Assembly: GCA_012861695.1 (NCBI GenBank)
Contig: JAAOOA010000186.1
Coordinates: forward strand, 512,501 to 576,500
From: Trematomus loennbergii
Taxonomy: Eukaryota > Chordata > Actinopteri > Perciformes > Nototheniidae
Length of the DNA stretch: 64,000 nucleotides
Direction of reading: 5' to 3'
The stretch's first letter is position 1. The number at the start of each line of letters is the position of its first letter. The translations under genes and the position numbers were made by a program. Shown piece by piece: positions 1-10,589 of this stretch. The notes below the pieces were generated by a model. That model was not told the DNA's origin and did not search any database. It saw only the letters and a program-made list of their open reading frames with translations.

Positions 1-354
1 AATGGGAGTTTGTTGGCACGGTAACCAGTTCATTCTGAAAGGCTCTTTTGGACAAACGTCCTCTTTTGTCCCGCAGTGATTCACCGACGGCTCTGTTGTC
101 CTGATTGGAAAACAGCCGCACAAACATCCTGTGTGTTTCTCCACTCCGACTTCAGTTTAGAGATGTGGAAACAAGATTTACATGTCGGGGGAAACAACAA
201 CAGCAACAACAACAACGAGGAGGACGACAGGTGTTTCAGTGTTTGCTATTCACTGTTAGTGACAAATTAAAAAAGCTTTTCAAGCCGGAGACACAAAGGT
301 TTCCACACACAGAGCCCAGTGTGATCACTAGACTGTGAAGGTATGCTCATTAAC
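1..354. other. No gene recognised; short (CAA)n tract
   Basis: No exon or repeat family is recognised. A (CAA/CAG)n-like tract near 195-217 produces short poly-Asn or poly-Gln frames that I regard as simple-repeat artefacts. Confidence 0.5.
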
Positions 355-422
355 AGTGTGCGTGTGTGCGTGTGTGCGTGCGTGTGCGTGCGTGTGCGTG
401 TGCGTGAGTGGTGCGTGTGCGT

Positions 423-485
<63 letters not shown>
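355..485. repeat. Compound (GT)n/(GTGC)n microsatellite
   Basis: About 130 bp of alternating GT and GTGC steps, becoming pure GT at the right. It generates spurious Val-Cys and Thr-His frames on both strands. Confidence 0.97.
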
Positions 486-486
<1 letters not shown>

Positions 487-566
487 CAGGAAGGGAAGCA
501 ACCAATGCAGGCATTAAAAAACAAGGAGAAAGGGAGTAGAGGAGGAAGTGAACATTGAACAATAGA

Positions 567-807
567 GCTGCAGCGATTAGACGACTAATTGATTAATTGG
601 TCGACAGATAAGTCATTTAAAATCCTAATTGATAGAAATGTTAAGCCTCTCAAATACATAGATGTGCTTCTTTTCTGTTTAATAACATATTGAACCGACA
701 GAACAAGACATTTGGAGACTTTACGTTGGATTTTGAGAAACTGGGACGGACATTTTCTAGACCTTACTATTAATCCATTCATTGAGATAATAATCATTAG
801 TGGCAGC
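567..807. mobile_element. Short non-autonomous TIR element (GCTGCAGCGATTAG type)
   Basis: The left edge GCTGCAGCGATTAG is an imperfect inverted match to the right edge (reverse complement GCTGCCACTAATGATTATT). The 241-bp body is AT-rich and non-coding. A second, end-truncated copy lies at 4111-4290 and shares the ACATATTGAxCCGACAGAAC stretch. This is a dispersed teleost MITE-like family; no transposase is present. Confidence 0.7.
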
Positions 808-847
808 CAGGGTTTCTTCAGCTGGAAGCAAGTTATATTTAACTTCA

Positions 848-1235
848 ATTAAACCTTTTAGGACATACATTCTAGAGTCTAGTCTAGTCTAGAATCTAGA
901 CCAATCATTCATTAAACCAAAACCATAAACGTGAATTATCTTTAAAAAAGTGACCAAAGACCTTAGTTTGAGGGCTCTTGAAAGATGGACTTAAGGTGTT
1001 TAAATACCATTTTAAATCTGAATTGATAGTAATTGTAAGCCTTTGCTGCATACACAATGAATTAAGGTGTTTAAATACCAATTACGGCCTGATTTATTAC
1101 GCCTTTTAGGACCTTTTAAAGGATCTGCAGGACTCCTTGTTGCAGCCACAGAACAATACAGCCCTGTCTTTCTTTACACTGGGGAGGATATGGAGTCTTT
1201 ACCATAACCTCCTGCACAGAGGAACTGATTTGAAA
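848..1235 (+). repeat. Dispersed duplicated segment, copy 1
   Basis: Several blocks recur at 9375-9675 in the same order and orientation: TTTAGGACATACATT, CCAATCATTCAT, AAAGGATCTGCAGGACT, GGAGGATATGGAGTCTTTAC and CACAGAGGAACTGATTTGAA. The shared part ends at the same point in both copies. Either an old segmental duplication or an unclassified mobile family. This copy has an extra TCTAGTCTAG micro-repeat near 873-899. Confidence 0.75.
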
Positions 1236-3170
1236 CCGGATGTTAACATTACAGGGATAAATCTGCCGGCCTCACACACTCCTACACACACACAGACAAA
1301 TAGAAAATTCCTGGCAAGCAGAAACTGAACTTCCGCCCAAAAGTCCTGACAAACAGAGTGAGTCTCACAGGGGAGCATCTGAGCGGAGAAAAGCCTCTCT
1401 GTGATCCGTCTGCAGGTCCTGACGACACCTCCAGGACTCATCCCAGCCTCTCTGGGAACGTCCACAGGAAACAGACCCTCTGCAGCGGGGAATGTTAATG
1501 TTTCTATCTTGGGAGTGGACTTCAGGACTTTATCTGCACCGGCTCTGGTTTGAATTAACAACGAAGAACATGGTGCGTTCTTCAAGTGGACAAAAGCTAG
1601 TTTGTAGTAAATGTATCATTAAGTCTCATTTAAGGATATAAACTTCCTTCTCTGAGTTTTTCCCACAGTTTCAGTTTGATGTAAGCCACATCACTCCCAA
1701 GCTTCTTCCCACCTTCAACACACAGACGGGCTTCATTGTGTTAGCGTCCAACAGACAGAAGGTGCCACTGTGACACTTCACCTCTGTGGAGCCACCAATC
1801 TTCAATACGCTGTAATGTACCATTTCATTGGCTGTCCCCTTCCCATCTGTTGCTCTCTTCGCTGTATAAAGTCATTGCTTTTGTGTAACTTGGTGTAACA
1901 GATTCTTGAGCTACGTCAGTGGGTTATCTGTCCTTCCAGCTGGAAATAGATTCTGTTAAATGCTATAACTCTTTATTAAACAACACAACTTTGGTTTAAG
2001 CTTGTGTATTTGTTCTTGTCTTACCAGAAGGTGATTAAGTGTGGATTTTCCACCACACTAAGTGGTCTTGGGAAGACTTTCATTTAAAAACCCAGGAACC
2101 ACATGAATCCCAAGACTATTTACAATGCTGTAGATGAAGAGGCTTCTTCTGAGACAGAAAGGGATGATTAAATATCGGCACAGGAAGTTCTGTTTCCAGC
2201 AGGGTGACAGAAAAACTACCGACCTCATTTCCATAAAACTGGTGGAAGAGTGAAGCATTGCACAAGGAAGAACTCTTAACAATTTGGAAAGCATCCGAAT
2301 CACGGAGAAAATACACAACTCCATTTCACTTTTCTTAAAATAGCAAGAGAGAGCATTTGTGCTGCATTCAATCCCAGAACAACGCACCCTATAATCGGAA
2401 CAACAACTCAGAAAGTCGGCGAAAAAGTTGATCCGTTTCTTTTGCTCTTCGTTGTGACGTAAATACTTGGAATAATCTGAGCATTATAGGACAACACAAC
2501 TTCTTTTATTGCCTCTATGATGTTTCCACAATAAGACATGAAGCTCAGAGACAAACCAAAGATGGAAAAGAACGACTTGGAGTTGATCGTCCGTCTCCAA
2601 ATGCTAGAAGAATTAAGACCAACTAAGCAATGCTTTGAGGCATCTCCGAAAACAACAAATATGCATTAAAGCAGAATATCTGGTTCAATAAAACATGCTG
2701 TGAGCTATTTTTAAATAAATGTTGACTTTTTGAATTCATAACGCTCATAAAACTCATGTTTATCTTCACAAATACCAAAACTATAAGAAGCTGTGCAGCA
2801 TTCCAGGCGTGATATAAATGACCTTCTTCTTCGATGTTTTTCCTGTCCTCTCAGCGACATCTGAGGCTGAACACAAACAGCGTGAAGGATGTGATTTATC
2901 TGATGACTATCTTCACTCCTGCAGGATGTAAGTGAACAGAAAACGCTCCGTATCGTGTCCCCCTCACAGCTCGAAGACTCCTGCCTATCAGGAGCATCTT
3001 CGGGCTGGAATTGGACTGGAAGTAGTGAGATGGATCTGTATGAAATGAGACTTTAGAGACCTGCATTATAATCTCTGTGCAGCCAAGCAAAGCATTTCTC
3101 TCTCCCATCAGAGACCCTTATTGATCTGCAGGATGACTCAGCAGATTCATACAAAGAATGAATGCCACAC
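1236..3170. other. About 1.9 kb with no recognised gene
   Basis: AT-rich, non-coding in appearance. The longest open frame (2058-2387, minus, 109 codons) has no recognisable domain and unremarkable codon content. No TIR or simple-repeat array is evident. Compatible with intron sequence of the minus-strand gene whose exon lies at 15.9 kb. Confidence 0.5.
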
Positions 3171-3179
3171 GACTGGCAA

Positions 3180-4110
3180 CTTAATACGGTTTGAACATGA
3201 AAACAAAGGGGATATGACAAAACTACACAACTCAAATATAGGTGTTCTTGGATGGTTTTCCTGTCTTTTAGAGTCATATACTTGCAACAAAGAAAACGTG
3301 TATACAAACACGGTGTATTTACAGGGAATAAGTTCTGTTGTCTGGCCAAAGAAAACACGACTTTTCTGACTTTTTAATAATTAATTTGTGAGTTTTTGTT
3401 CCGTAAATCCACCGCTTGCTCTGTGAAGGTCTTTTTATGCATTTATTTATTTGACCTACAAACCACAATTGAATACGGTTTGAACATGAAAACAAAGGGA
3501 TACGACGCCAAAGGAAACACTTCCTTCATCAAAACTACACATTTCTCTGGAGCTACACAACTCAACTGAATAGCAAAGTGTGAGTTGCTTTAAATGCAGA
3601 GATAATGGATTATGAGGCCGCTGTGAGTTCTTATAAAGTCTTATTAACACATACTAATAACACCTCTCTCATAAGGGCCTTTTAAAAATTATTACAATCA
3701 CTTTATCATAAAGCTTTACAGACAACACTTGTAGATAATGGGTTTCTATTCTTTTAGCTGATGTCATAAAGCAGCAGAAAAGGTTGCACAATGACGTAAG
3801 TAACAAGAAACTCATTTATTAATGTTTATTGTATTGTATTTATAGAAGCAGGTTGCTAATAATGTCTTATAATCTTAAATTAACAGGATTATGAAGCCAT
3901 TATGAACTCTTATATCGTCTTATTAACACAACAAATACTTTTAAATGCAGAAATAATGGATATTATACTTTGAATTTGTATAAATAATCTCGTTCTTTAG
4001 GGTTTCAAAATGAAACAAACTTCATTAAAACTACACATTTCTCTGGAGCTACAACTCAACTGAATAGTTAACAAGTGTGAGTTGCTTTAAGACTTTTAAA
4101 TGCAGAAATC
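3180..4110 (+). repeat. Degenerate locally duplicated segments
   Basis: ACGGTTTGAACATGAAAAC is repeated at about 3186 and 3475. The block ACTACACATTTCTCTGGAGC through GTGAGTTGCTTTAA is repeated at about 3533-3595 and 4028-4093. A block around ATTATGAAGCC(A/G) and TCTTATTAACACA also recurs (3608-3655 and 3890-3930). This looks like old overlapping local duplication in AT-rich sequence. Confidence 0.7.
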
Positions 4111-4290
4111 ATTTAAAATCCTAATTGATAGTATTTTAAGACCCTCAAATACGGAGATTTGAAGAACAACATATTGAGCCGACAGAACAAGACATTTAGA
4201 GACTTTACGTTGGATTTTGTTGCTGGTTGACATTTTATAGACCTTAACATTAATCCATTCATTGAGAAAAGTACCATAAGTTAGAGCCAG
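4111..4290. mobile_element. Truncated copy of the 567-807 MITE-like element
   Basis: Aligns by eye with the interior of 610-800: CATTTAAAATCCTAATTGATAG at the left, then the GACATTTxGAGACTTTACG block and TTAATCCATTCATTGAGA at the right. The terminal inverted repeats are missing, so this is a relic. Confidence 0.75.
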
Positions 4291-4394
4291 TGTTTCCTTA
4301 TATATATTTAAGACTCCTATGCATGTTATACTTTGAATTTGTACAAATGCTCTCGTTCTTTTCCGAGTGCATTCCGCTTCTGAACTCTGAAACA

Positions 4395-4504
4395 TGAGTA
4401 AGAGTACTTCTTAATAGTAGACGGTACAGAAGAAGTGGACTTCATCACAACATTGGATTTGTGGTCTCCAGTTTAGTATTTTTTGTGTGTTTCTAGACGC
4501 AATG
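4395..4504 (+). repeat. Direct repeat left of the hAT, partner at 5898-6018
   Basis: Almost base for base the same as 5898-6018, sharing AGTACTTCTTAATAGTAGAC and ACATTGGATTTxGTGGTCTCC. The right copy has about 8 extra bases before GTAGACGCAATG. The 4732-5776 transposon lies between the two copies but does not abut them, so they are not its target-site duplication. Confidence 0.85.
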
Positions 4505-4950
4505 AGTATTTCTACACTCTGGACTGAAAAGCTGTCTCATTTCAGGGTTTTAGGACTCATTCCCGCACCTTAAAGACTTATTTAAAGCATGTGAAAGGGT
4601 GTACGACTATTAGGTATAAGTGGGAATCAAGTAACTAAATATTTTTAGAATAGAACAGGTATTTTCTGAGTAAAGAAGGAAAGAAATGAGAGCAGAAACA
4701 CAGCTCATTATGGAGAGTTAATGGACACGTTTAGGGATGTCCCGATCACCTTTTTTGCTCCCGATCCGATTCCGATCATTTGATTTTGACAATCTGCCGA
4801 TACCGATTTTTCCCGATCCGATCTTTATGCAATGCATTAAGAGAAAAAAAAGGTAACAGATAACGGCTGGTCATCCAACGCGATGAATTCAGCTATCTTG
4901 GCTGTTATTTTTTTGGCCTTTTCACTGTTCTGGGCAGTTTCTCTTTCCTT

Positions 4951-5163
4951 TTAAAAGTCTCTGAAAGTGTCTGTTGTTTCAGTGCCGTTACCTGAGTGGC
5001 CGCTGTGTACTCGTCGTGTTGTTGTTGGTGTTTGTATTAGATTGGTCGTGTTGAACGTAGCTCTGTTGTTTCCACCACGTGGAACCTCCGCCTTGCAAAC
5101 ATTGCATCTGGCTGTTACACTGCCTTCGCTTTCAATTTTATAATACTTCCAAACTCCTGACAT
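4951..5163 (-). pseudogene. BED zinc-finger fragment of a hAT transposase
   Basis: The minus-strand frame starts M-S-G-V-W-K-Y-Y and carries C-N-V-C (residues about 21-24) followed by PRGGNNRATFNTTNLI. This matches the first half of a BED finger: the aromatic W/Y-x-Y-F position, then CxxC, then the TxNLxxH region. The two histidines expected after TTNLI are not found in register; the frame continues as unrelated low-complexity residues (TPTTTRRVHSGHSGNG). BED fingers bind DNA at the N-terminus of many hAT transposases. Here the fragment is about 70 codons and has no catalytic core, so it is a remnant. It lies entirely within the TIR-bounded element and reads from its right end. Confidence 0.75.
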
Positions 5164-5186
5164 TTTCTCTGTCCCGACTCCCGAGT

Positions 5187-5445
5187 CACCAGCTGAACGT
5201 AGCCTCTCGTTACACCGGCTGAACGTAGCCTCTCGTTACACCGGCTGAACGTAGCCTCTCGTTACACCGGCTGAACGTAGCCTCTCGTTACACCGGCTGA
5301 ACGTAGCCTCTCGTTACACCAGCTGAACGTAGCCTCTCGTTACACCGGCTGAACGTAGCCTCTCGTTACACAGCTGAACGTAGCCTCTCGTTACACCAGC
5401 TGAACGTAGCCTCTCGTTACACCAGCTGAACGTAGCCTCTCGTTA
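5187..5445. repeat. 26-bp minisatellite inside the hAT
   Basis: Ten or so tandem copies of a 26-bp unit with core CTGAACGTAGCCTCTCGTTA, alternating CACCGG and CACCAG at the junction. One copy is short by two bases. It sits just upstream of the BED start codon in the transposase direction. Confidence 0.95.
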
Positions 5446-5784
5446 GCTTACTGCTACTATTAGACACTGCGCCCACTCTGTTGCCAGATTTGAGAGAAAT
5501 AAGCAACCAGGTCTATGAAAACAAGCCCAAAAGAAGCAACACATACATGATGTTGTGTAATTTTAAACCAAAACTAAGGCCTCAGGATGACTTTAAGACG
5601 TGAACATGGTCATTTTTGTTTTGTAACATTAAATAAAATTTAAAAAATGAATATAAAAAAAATTAAAAAGAAATAAAATATTCCCGATCCCCGATTTTTT
5701 TCTCCCGATTCCGATCTTTTGAAAATCACGTGATCGGCTCCGATCCCGATCACGTGATCGGATCGGGACATCTCTAGACACGTT

Positions 5785-6464
5785 AGACTCTCATCTGTCA
5801 CATGTCACATGACCTCCGTCTCTTCACAACATAAACATGTGACCCTCCTCACACACTCTCTTCTGACCCTGAAACATGACATATTTATATTTTTTAGGAG
5901 AGTAAAAGTACTTCTTAATAGTAGACGGTACAGAAGAAGTGGACTTCATCACAACATTGGATTTTGTGGTCTCCAGTTTGGTATTTTTTGTGTGTTTCTA
6001 TTAAATGTAGACGCAATGGCCATCGAATGTCTTACTAGTAGTCTTAGAGATATCACTGGAATAATCCTGACTTATTTGCTATTATCTTTCTTTGTTTTTA
6101 TGTGTTTTATTAACTTCAACGTGGATTTTTTGTACGTAAAATTGTTGAAACTTTCTTTCCGTGTGCATTTGGTGCAAAAGAAAAAGGAAAGCGCCGTGTC
6201 ACCCTTTCAGAGAACGGGGATTTGAAGCGCTGCCATGCCAGTTCATTGAAAGTGAAACAAACCCTCTTTCTGCAGGATTCAGATCATCAGACCTCCTTTC
6301 TGTCTGAATGGATCGACGGCAAAACGCCAGCATGGCAGCTTGACGCTTTCTTTCTAAGGAGCATCAATGGAAAGCATTTATTACGGTGCACTAACTCCTA
6401 CTTCTCTGATGGAGCTTTTGAAGATAGAATGTAGTTTATAGGCAAGGCAAGTCTATCACTGACA
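5785..6464. other. No gene recognised; right copy of the 4395-4504 repeat
   Basis: Contains the direct repeat 5898-6018. Open frames at 5809-6225 and 6222-6434 (plus) have hydrophobic AT-rich composition and no recognisable domain; I do not call them genes. Confidence 0.5.
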
Positions 6465-6904
6465 AAACTGAAGCATTGACTTTCATTAAATGTGGTATGT
6501 CAACACATTTCACCCAACTGTTTCAGGTCAGGGGTCGGCAACCCGCGGCTCTCTAAGCCCTCTGCTCTGGCTCCCTTGAGCTTAGACAAAAATAAGAAGG
6601 AAATCAAATTAAAATATTTGTAGGACTATTTATTGTCACGGTTGAAAATGTTTGGTATCTTGTATTTTGAGGTGATACTGTGACACATAACTTCACCTGG
6701 TCCAGAACTCTGCCGCCCGCATCAAAACCAGAACCCCCTCCATTAACCACATCTCTCCTGATCTTCAGCAGCTTCACCGGCTCCCCGTCAAATCCATAAC
6801 CCCACTCCTCTGTACCTCTCCGACCTCCTGCACATCAACACACCCATCCGCACTCTCAGGTCTTCTGCTTCACTCCGCTTCACTCCACCTCACTGCACCC
6901 CCCT

Positions 6905-7535
6905 TCCGTTTAACCACCATGGGGTCCAGAGCCTTCAGCCGCTCTGCGCCCTGCCTAACCACCACGGGGTCCAGAGCCTTCAGCCGCTCTGCGCCCCCCC
7001 TGACCACCACGGGGTCCAGAGCCTTCAGCCGCTCTGCGCCCGCCTAACCACCACGGGGTCCAGAGCCTTCAGCCGCTCTGCGCCCCGCCTAACCACCACG
7101 GGGTCCAGAGCCTTCAGCCGCTCTGCGCCCCGCCTAACCACCACGGGGTCCAGAGCCTTCAGCCGCTCTGCGCCCCGCCTAACCACCACGGGGTCCAGAG
7201 CCTTCAGCCGCTCTGCGCCCCGCCTAACCACCACGGGGTCCAGAGCCTTCAGCCGCTCTGCACCCCGCCTAACCACCACGGGGTCTAGAGCCTTCAGCCG
7301 CTCTGCACCCCGCCTAACCACCACGGGGTCCAGAGCCTTCAGCCTCTGCGCCCGCCTAACCACCACGGGGTCTAGAGCCTTCAGCCGCTCTGCACCCCGC
7401 CTAACCACCACGGGGTCCAGAGCCTTCAGCGCTCTGCACCCCCCTGACCACCATGGGGTCTAGAGCCTTCAGCCGCTCTGCACCCCCCTGACCACCATGG
7501 GGTCTAGAGCCTTCAGCCGCTCTGCACCCCGCCTC
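6905..7535. repeat. 45-bp minisatellite within the L2 coding region
   Basis: About 14 tandem copies with core GGGGTCCAGAGCCTTCAGCC and CGCTCTGCGCCCCGCC. The unit is 45 bp, a multiple of three, so minus-strand frames stay open as a 15-residue repeat (RRGAERLKALDPVVV). Since the L2 coding sequence also continues through one unit, the array most likely arose by tandem amplification of LINE sequence. Confidence 0.95.
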
Positions 7536-7645
7536 TGGAACTCCTCCCATCTGACATCCGCAACACTGACTCTCTCCCCATTTTCTCTCTCTTCACACTC
7601 GCATATCCACCCTGATCATTATCCATCACACATCCTGTTTTATTT

Positions 7646-7675
7646 ATTTGATTGATTGATTGATTGATTGATAGA
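7646..7675. repeat. (ATTG)n microsatellite
   Basis: Six or so GATT repeats in the L2 3' untranslated part. Confidence 0.85.
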
Positions 7676-8492
7676 TATACTGCATTGTTTCTGTCTCTTA
7701 TGCTGGTGTTATGTATTGTGTATCTTGTTTTTTATGTGTTTGTACGGTGACCTTGAGAGCCTTGAAAGGCGCCTATATAAAATAAATGCATTATTATTAT
7801 GCGTTACATAATTCTTTTAAAAAAACGGTTTTAGGTCAACTAAAAGATGCGTCACATCCTGCTACGGTCCCGAGCCAGCGCCTTTTCTTGCAGGCGAATA
7901 ACCGGACCCCCGGACCCCCGGCTCGATGAGCGAACTGTGGATACATCAAAGAAAAGTATGGGAGGAACACAGAGGGTTTCATTCTGCGTGGACAGAGTTA
8001 TCTGCTTTCACAGCAGACGATGCTGGCTTACCGGTAGGTCTGATATGTGGAGAGGAGTTGTCAAAGGTGCTGCAGCTTTACGTATCGAGGAGAAACACGG
8101 AAGAGGAAGACAGCTGACGATCTTCATCATAACTCAATCAGTCTTTAGGGTGCAGCTATACGTTTGATTTATTTTAATTATATTCATGTTCTTCCAATGT
8201 GCAGAGGACTCCCAAGAGCTGTGGTGATTTATTTTAAAGTAGGCCTGTGTATTCTAATTCTCCTTATAAGAGTTCTTTGTTTGTTATCAGAGGGAAACAG
8301 TTTTCTAATGTCATAAATAATAAATGCAAACAAACTGTAGTTTTTGTCTATGATGTAACAATAAATACAACTTTATAAGCTATCAAACTATCAAATATGT
8401 GTTGTGGCTCCAGACAAAACAAATTGGTGGAAAAGGGGGCAAAAAGGCTCCTTTGGTCAGAAAGGAGACCCCTGCCCCTTAACCCCTGAGCT

Positions 8493-8542
8493 AGATGAAA
8501 GCAATAATCTCAAGGTTCAAATTAATATTATTGCTTTCATCT
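8493..8542. repeat. Perfect 16-bp-arm hairpin
   Basis: AGATGAAAGCAATAAT (8493-8508) is the exact reverse complement of 8527-8542, with an 18-bp loop. Confidence 0.9.
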
Positions 8543-8727
8543 AACCCAATACAGTGATGTGACACAACACATTTAATTAAAGTCAATGCTTCAGTTTTTT
8601 CAGTACCTTTTAAGATATTAACTATTATAATAATTATCTTTTTCAGGGTTTTTATTGTCAAACTTTATGGTATTTTAACCTTTGTTGACATTTTTGTTTA
8701 AGCAATATAAGAAACATCTCTTGTATG

Positions 8728-8942
8728 AGGGCGTGTGGTGCAGTGGGTTGTCCGTAGGTGTTGGGATCAGGGGGTCCCAGGTTCAAACCCCACTGCAGTC
8801 AGCATGTCGTTGTGTCCCTGAGACACTTCACCCCAAAGTGCTCCTGTGGGGATTGTCCACAGTATTGAGTATGTAAGTCTCTTTGGATAAAAGCGTCTAA
8901 CAAGTGAAATGTAATGTAATGTAATGTGATGTGATGTGTAAT
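8728..8942 (+). mobile_element. tRNA-derived SINE
   Basis: The head has RNA polymerase III promoter boxes: box A-like TGGTGCAGTGG at 8736-8746 and box B GGTTCAAACCC at 8780-8790. The body contains CTGAGACACTTCACCCCAAA and CTCCTGTGGGGATTGTCCAC, then TTTGGATAAAAGCGTCTAAC and an (ATGTA)n-type tail. A relative lies on the minus strand at 59546-59714. This layout is typical of teleost tRNA-SINEs with a conserved 3' part. Confidence 0.9.
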
Positions 8943-9009
8943 GAAACATTTTCTATAAATTGCGTTAATTTGTATTATTAATGTTAATATTTATTAATTA
9001 TTTAAACAT

Positions 9010-9110
9010 TTTTAAAACGCATGGTAAGGCAATGCAAGTTTATATGTAGCACGTTTCAACACAAGGCAATTCAAAGTGCTTTACAACAATTAAAGACATT
9101 AAGAAAATGG
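9010..9110 (+). repeat. Teleost dispersed repeat fragment
   Basis: AAGTTTATATGTAGCACGTT followed by CAATTCAAAGTGCTTTACA is a motif common in teleost genomes. A distant cousin (CTTTATATTTGTATAGCACC) lies at 49068-49110. Confidence 0.5.
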
Positions 9111-9374
9111 CATTTAAAAACAAAGATGAAAAGTAGTGAGAGTCAGTGATTCCTTTCTGCAAAGCGTTATCAGTCCCTGCTGCACGAGAGTGACTGAAAA
9201 TGAATTCATGCTTTTAAATCTGCCCAACAACATCATTAAGCTGTTCATCAACCAATCAGATCCTTCTAATGTTGGTGAAGCTAAGAGATGAACGGAAACT
9301 CATTTCCTTCCAGAAAAACCTGCCGTTCTTCTTCTGGAACGAATTAAGAAAAGCTTCCAGTCCTGAGGCAACAA

Positions 9375-9675
9375 CCTTTAAACCTTTTTAGGACATACAT
9401 TTGAGACCAATCATTCATGCCGTTAACCCAAAAGACATTTGGTCCAATATGTTGAACAAACACCTTAGTTTTAGGGCTTCTGAAAGATGGATTTAACGTG
9501 TTTAGATAGCAATTCAGACCTGATTTATTACACCTTTAGGAGTTTTTAAAGGATCTGCAGGACTTTGTGTTGCAGCCGCAGAACAAAGACATTCCTGCTT
9601 GTCTTTCGTTACACTTTTGGGGAGGATATGGAGTCTTTACCATAACTTCCTGCACAGAGGAACTGATTTGAAGGT
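9375..9675 (+). repeat. Dispersed duplicated segment, copy 2
   Basis: Second copy of 848-1235, slightly shorter; see that entry. Confidence 0.75.
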
Positions 9676-10188
9676 CTTTTCAGATGCACATAAATAAAGA
9701 GTAACACCCCAAAGGTCCGACTTACTCGTCAAAGTGTATCATGATTTAGTGGCAGCTTTCCTTCTAAAGATATGGTATTAAAAAGCCCACACATCTCTGT
9801 TGTAAATGTCTTCAGTTATCAAGTATTCCCTCTACATGTGAATCTAAATTGACTGAGTGGAGGCGCACTTTGTGTCTAGAGAGACAAGAGGTTTCTGAGG
9901 ACTGAAAATAAAATGGAAAGAGACTAACAGACATGAAAAGGAAGTCTGTGGACGAGACAGAGAGACACTTGTCTAACTCTCAGAGCTCTTACACAGCTCA
10001 TCCCATTCAAGAGCTTCATTACATAATTAGGAGAGGAGAGGAATTTCCCTTCATGTCTCTCTGGACTGGACGAAAAGAAAGAGAAATCAAGTTCTGGGGT
10101 TAGAGACGGGTTTGAGGGATATTTCAAGATACCAGACTGCCATGTTGGTAAATCCTCTTACAAACAACCTTCATGTGTATGGTTAGAA

Positions 10189-10190
<2 letters not shown>
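9676..10190. other. No gene recognised
   Basis: Ordinary AT-rich sequence without visible repeat structure or exon signal. Confidence 0.5.

Positions 10191-10283
<93 letters not shown>
10191..10283. repeat. (GT)n microsatellite
   Basis: Pure GT tract of about 93 bp. Confidence 0.98.
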
Positions 10284-10285
<2 letters not shown>

Positions 10286-10493
10286 CTCAAACACAGCCCC
10301 CCTTGTGACGATGACCTCTTCACACTGCATGAACGTCCTGAAAAGTGTGTGTACCGTCTCCGCCAATCGATCCTGATTGCACATAACACACCATGTGACC
10401 TGGCAGCTGGCTGTGGACCAATCAAAGACCTGCTTCTCCTCCGATTGATGCAATGAAGCTCCTGGATGCAAAGTGGTGGCCAAGCAGGGGGGA

Positions 10494-10580
10494 AAGTGTG
10501 CGTGAAGTGTGTGCGTGAAGTGTGTGCGTGAAGTGTGTGCGTGAAGTGTGTGGTGTGTGTGTGCGGGTGTGTGTGTGTGC
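10494..10580. repeat. 13-bp GTGTGTGCGTGAA tandem repeat
   Basis: Four near-identical 13-bp units followed by degenerate GT sequence. Confidence 0.9.
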
Positions 10581-10589
10581 AGAGGCAGG

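Larger units (their letters stand above)
4732..5776 (-). mobile_element. Non-autonomous hAT transposon with BED-finger remnant
   Basis: Begins TAGGGATGTCCCGATC and ends with its inverted match (reverse complement TAGAGATGTCCCGATCCGAT). An exact 8-bp target-site duplication, GACACGTT, flanks it at 4724-4731 and 5777-5784. Terminal TIRs of this kind with an 8-bp duplication are diagnostic of the hAT superfamily. Subterminal CCCGATCCGAT-type motifs repeat near both ends. Inside are a minus-strand BED zinc-finger fragment and a 26-bp minisatellite. The catalytic transposase region is absent, so the element would need help in trans. Confidence 0.93.
6688..7800 (+). pseudogene. 3' end of an L2 LINE, expanded by a minisatellite
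   Basis: The left part encodes the C-terminal reverse-transcriptase region: QNSAARIKTR, then INHISPDLQQLHRLPVKS, and further on YLSDLLHINTPIRTLRSS, with frame breaks. This matches the C-terminal region of fish L2/CR1-group LINE proteins. The normal continuation (APRLWNS) resumes at about 7525 after a 45-bp minisatellite. The right end ACCTTGAGAGCCTTGAAAGG, GCGCCTATATAAAATAAATG and ATTATTATT is the L2-type 3' tail. The 5' part of the LINE is absent, as expected for 5' truncation on insertion. Not functional. Confidence 0.8.
6529..8474. mobile_element. hAT-like element remnant, CAGGGGTCGGCAACC type
   Basis: Left end CAGGGGTCGGCAACCCGCGG is typical of a large hAT family in vertebrates. The right end reads, on the reverse complement, CAGGGGTCTCCTTTCTGACC, a weaker match. 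No clean 8-bp target-site duplication is found, so the right boundary may be wrong or rearranged. An L2 LINE fragment occupies much of the interior. Confidence 0.55.
6465..8605. repeat. Inverted repeat pair around a composite insertion
   Basis: CTGAAGCATTGACTTTCATT at about 6468-6500 is the inverted counterpart of the segment at about 8562-8596, with only scattered differences. The 2.1 kb between holds a hAT-like pair of ends, an L2 LINE remnant and a minisatellite. The arms may be the outer TIRs of an older element. Confidence 0.7.

Noticed and set aside
105..338. Poly-Gln frame suggesting a coding CAG tract
   Set aside because: Short (CAA)n only; no splice signals or domain around it.
267..562. 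His-Thr and Val-Cys repeat proteins over GT/CA tracts (also at 10173-10716, 17011-17457, 38077-38321, 44103-44502, 47112-47423)
   Set aside because: Translations of dinucleotide repeats on both strands.
5809..6225. 138-codon hydrophobic plus-strand frame
   Set aside because: Partly formed by the duplicated 5898-6018 segment, AT-rich, no signal or family resemblance.
7025..7411. 128-codon minus frame with RRGAERLKALDPVVV repeats
   Set aside because: Translation of the 45-bp minisatellite opposite the L2 coding strand.
8736..8790. Possible tRNA gene
   Set aside because: Box A and B are present, but the sequence continues into a conserved SINE body and an (ATGTA)n tail, with a relative at 59.6 kb.
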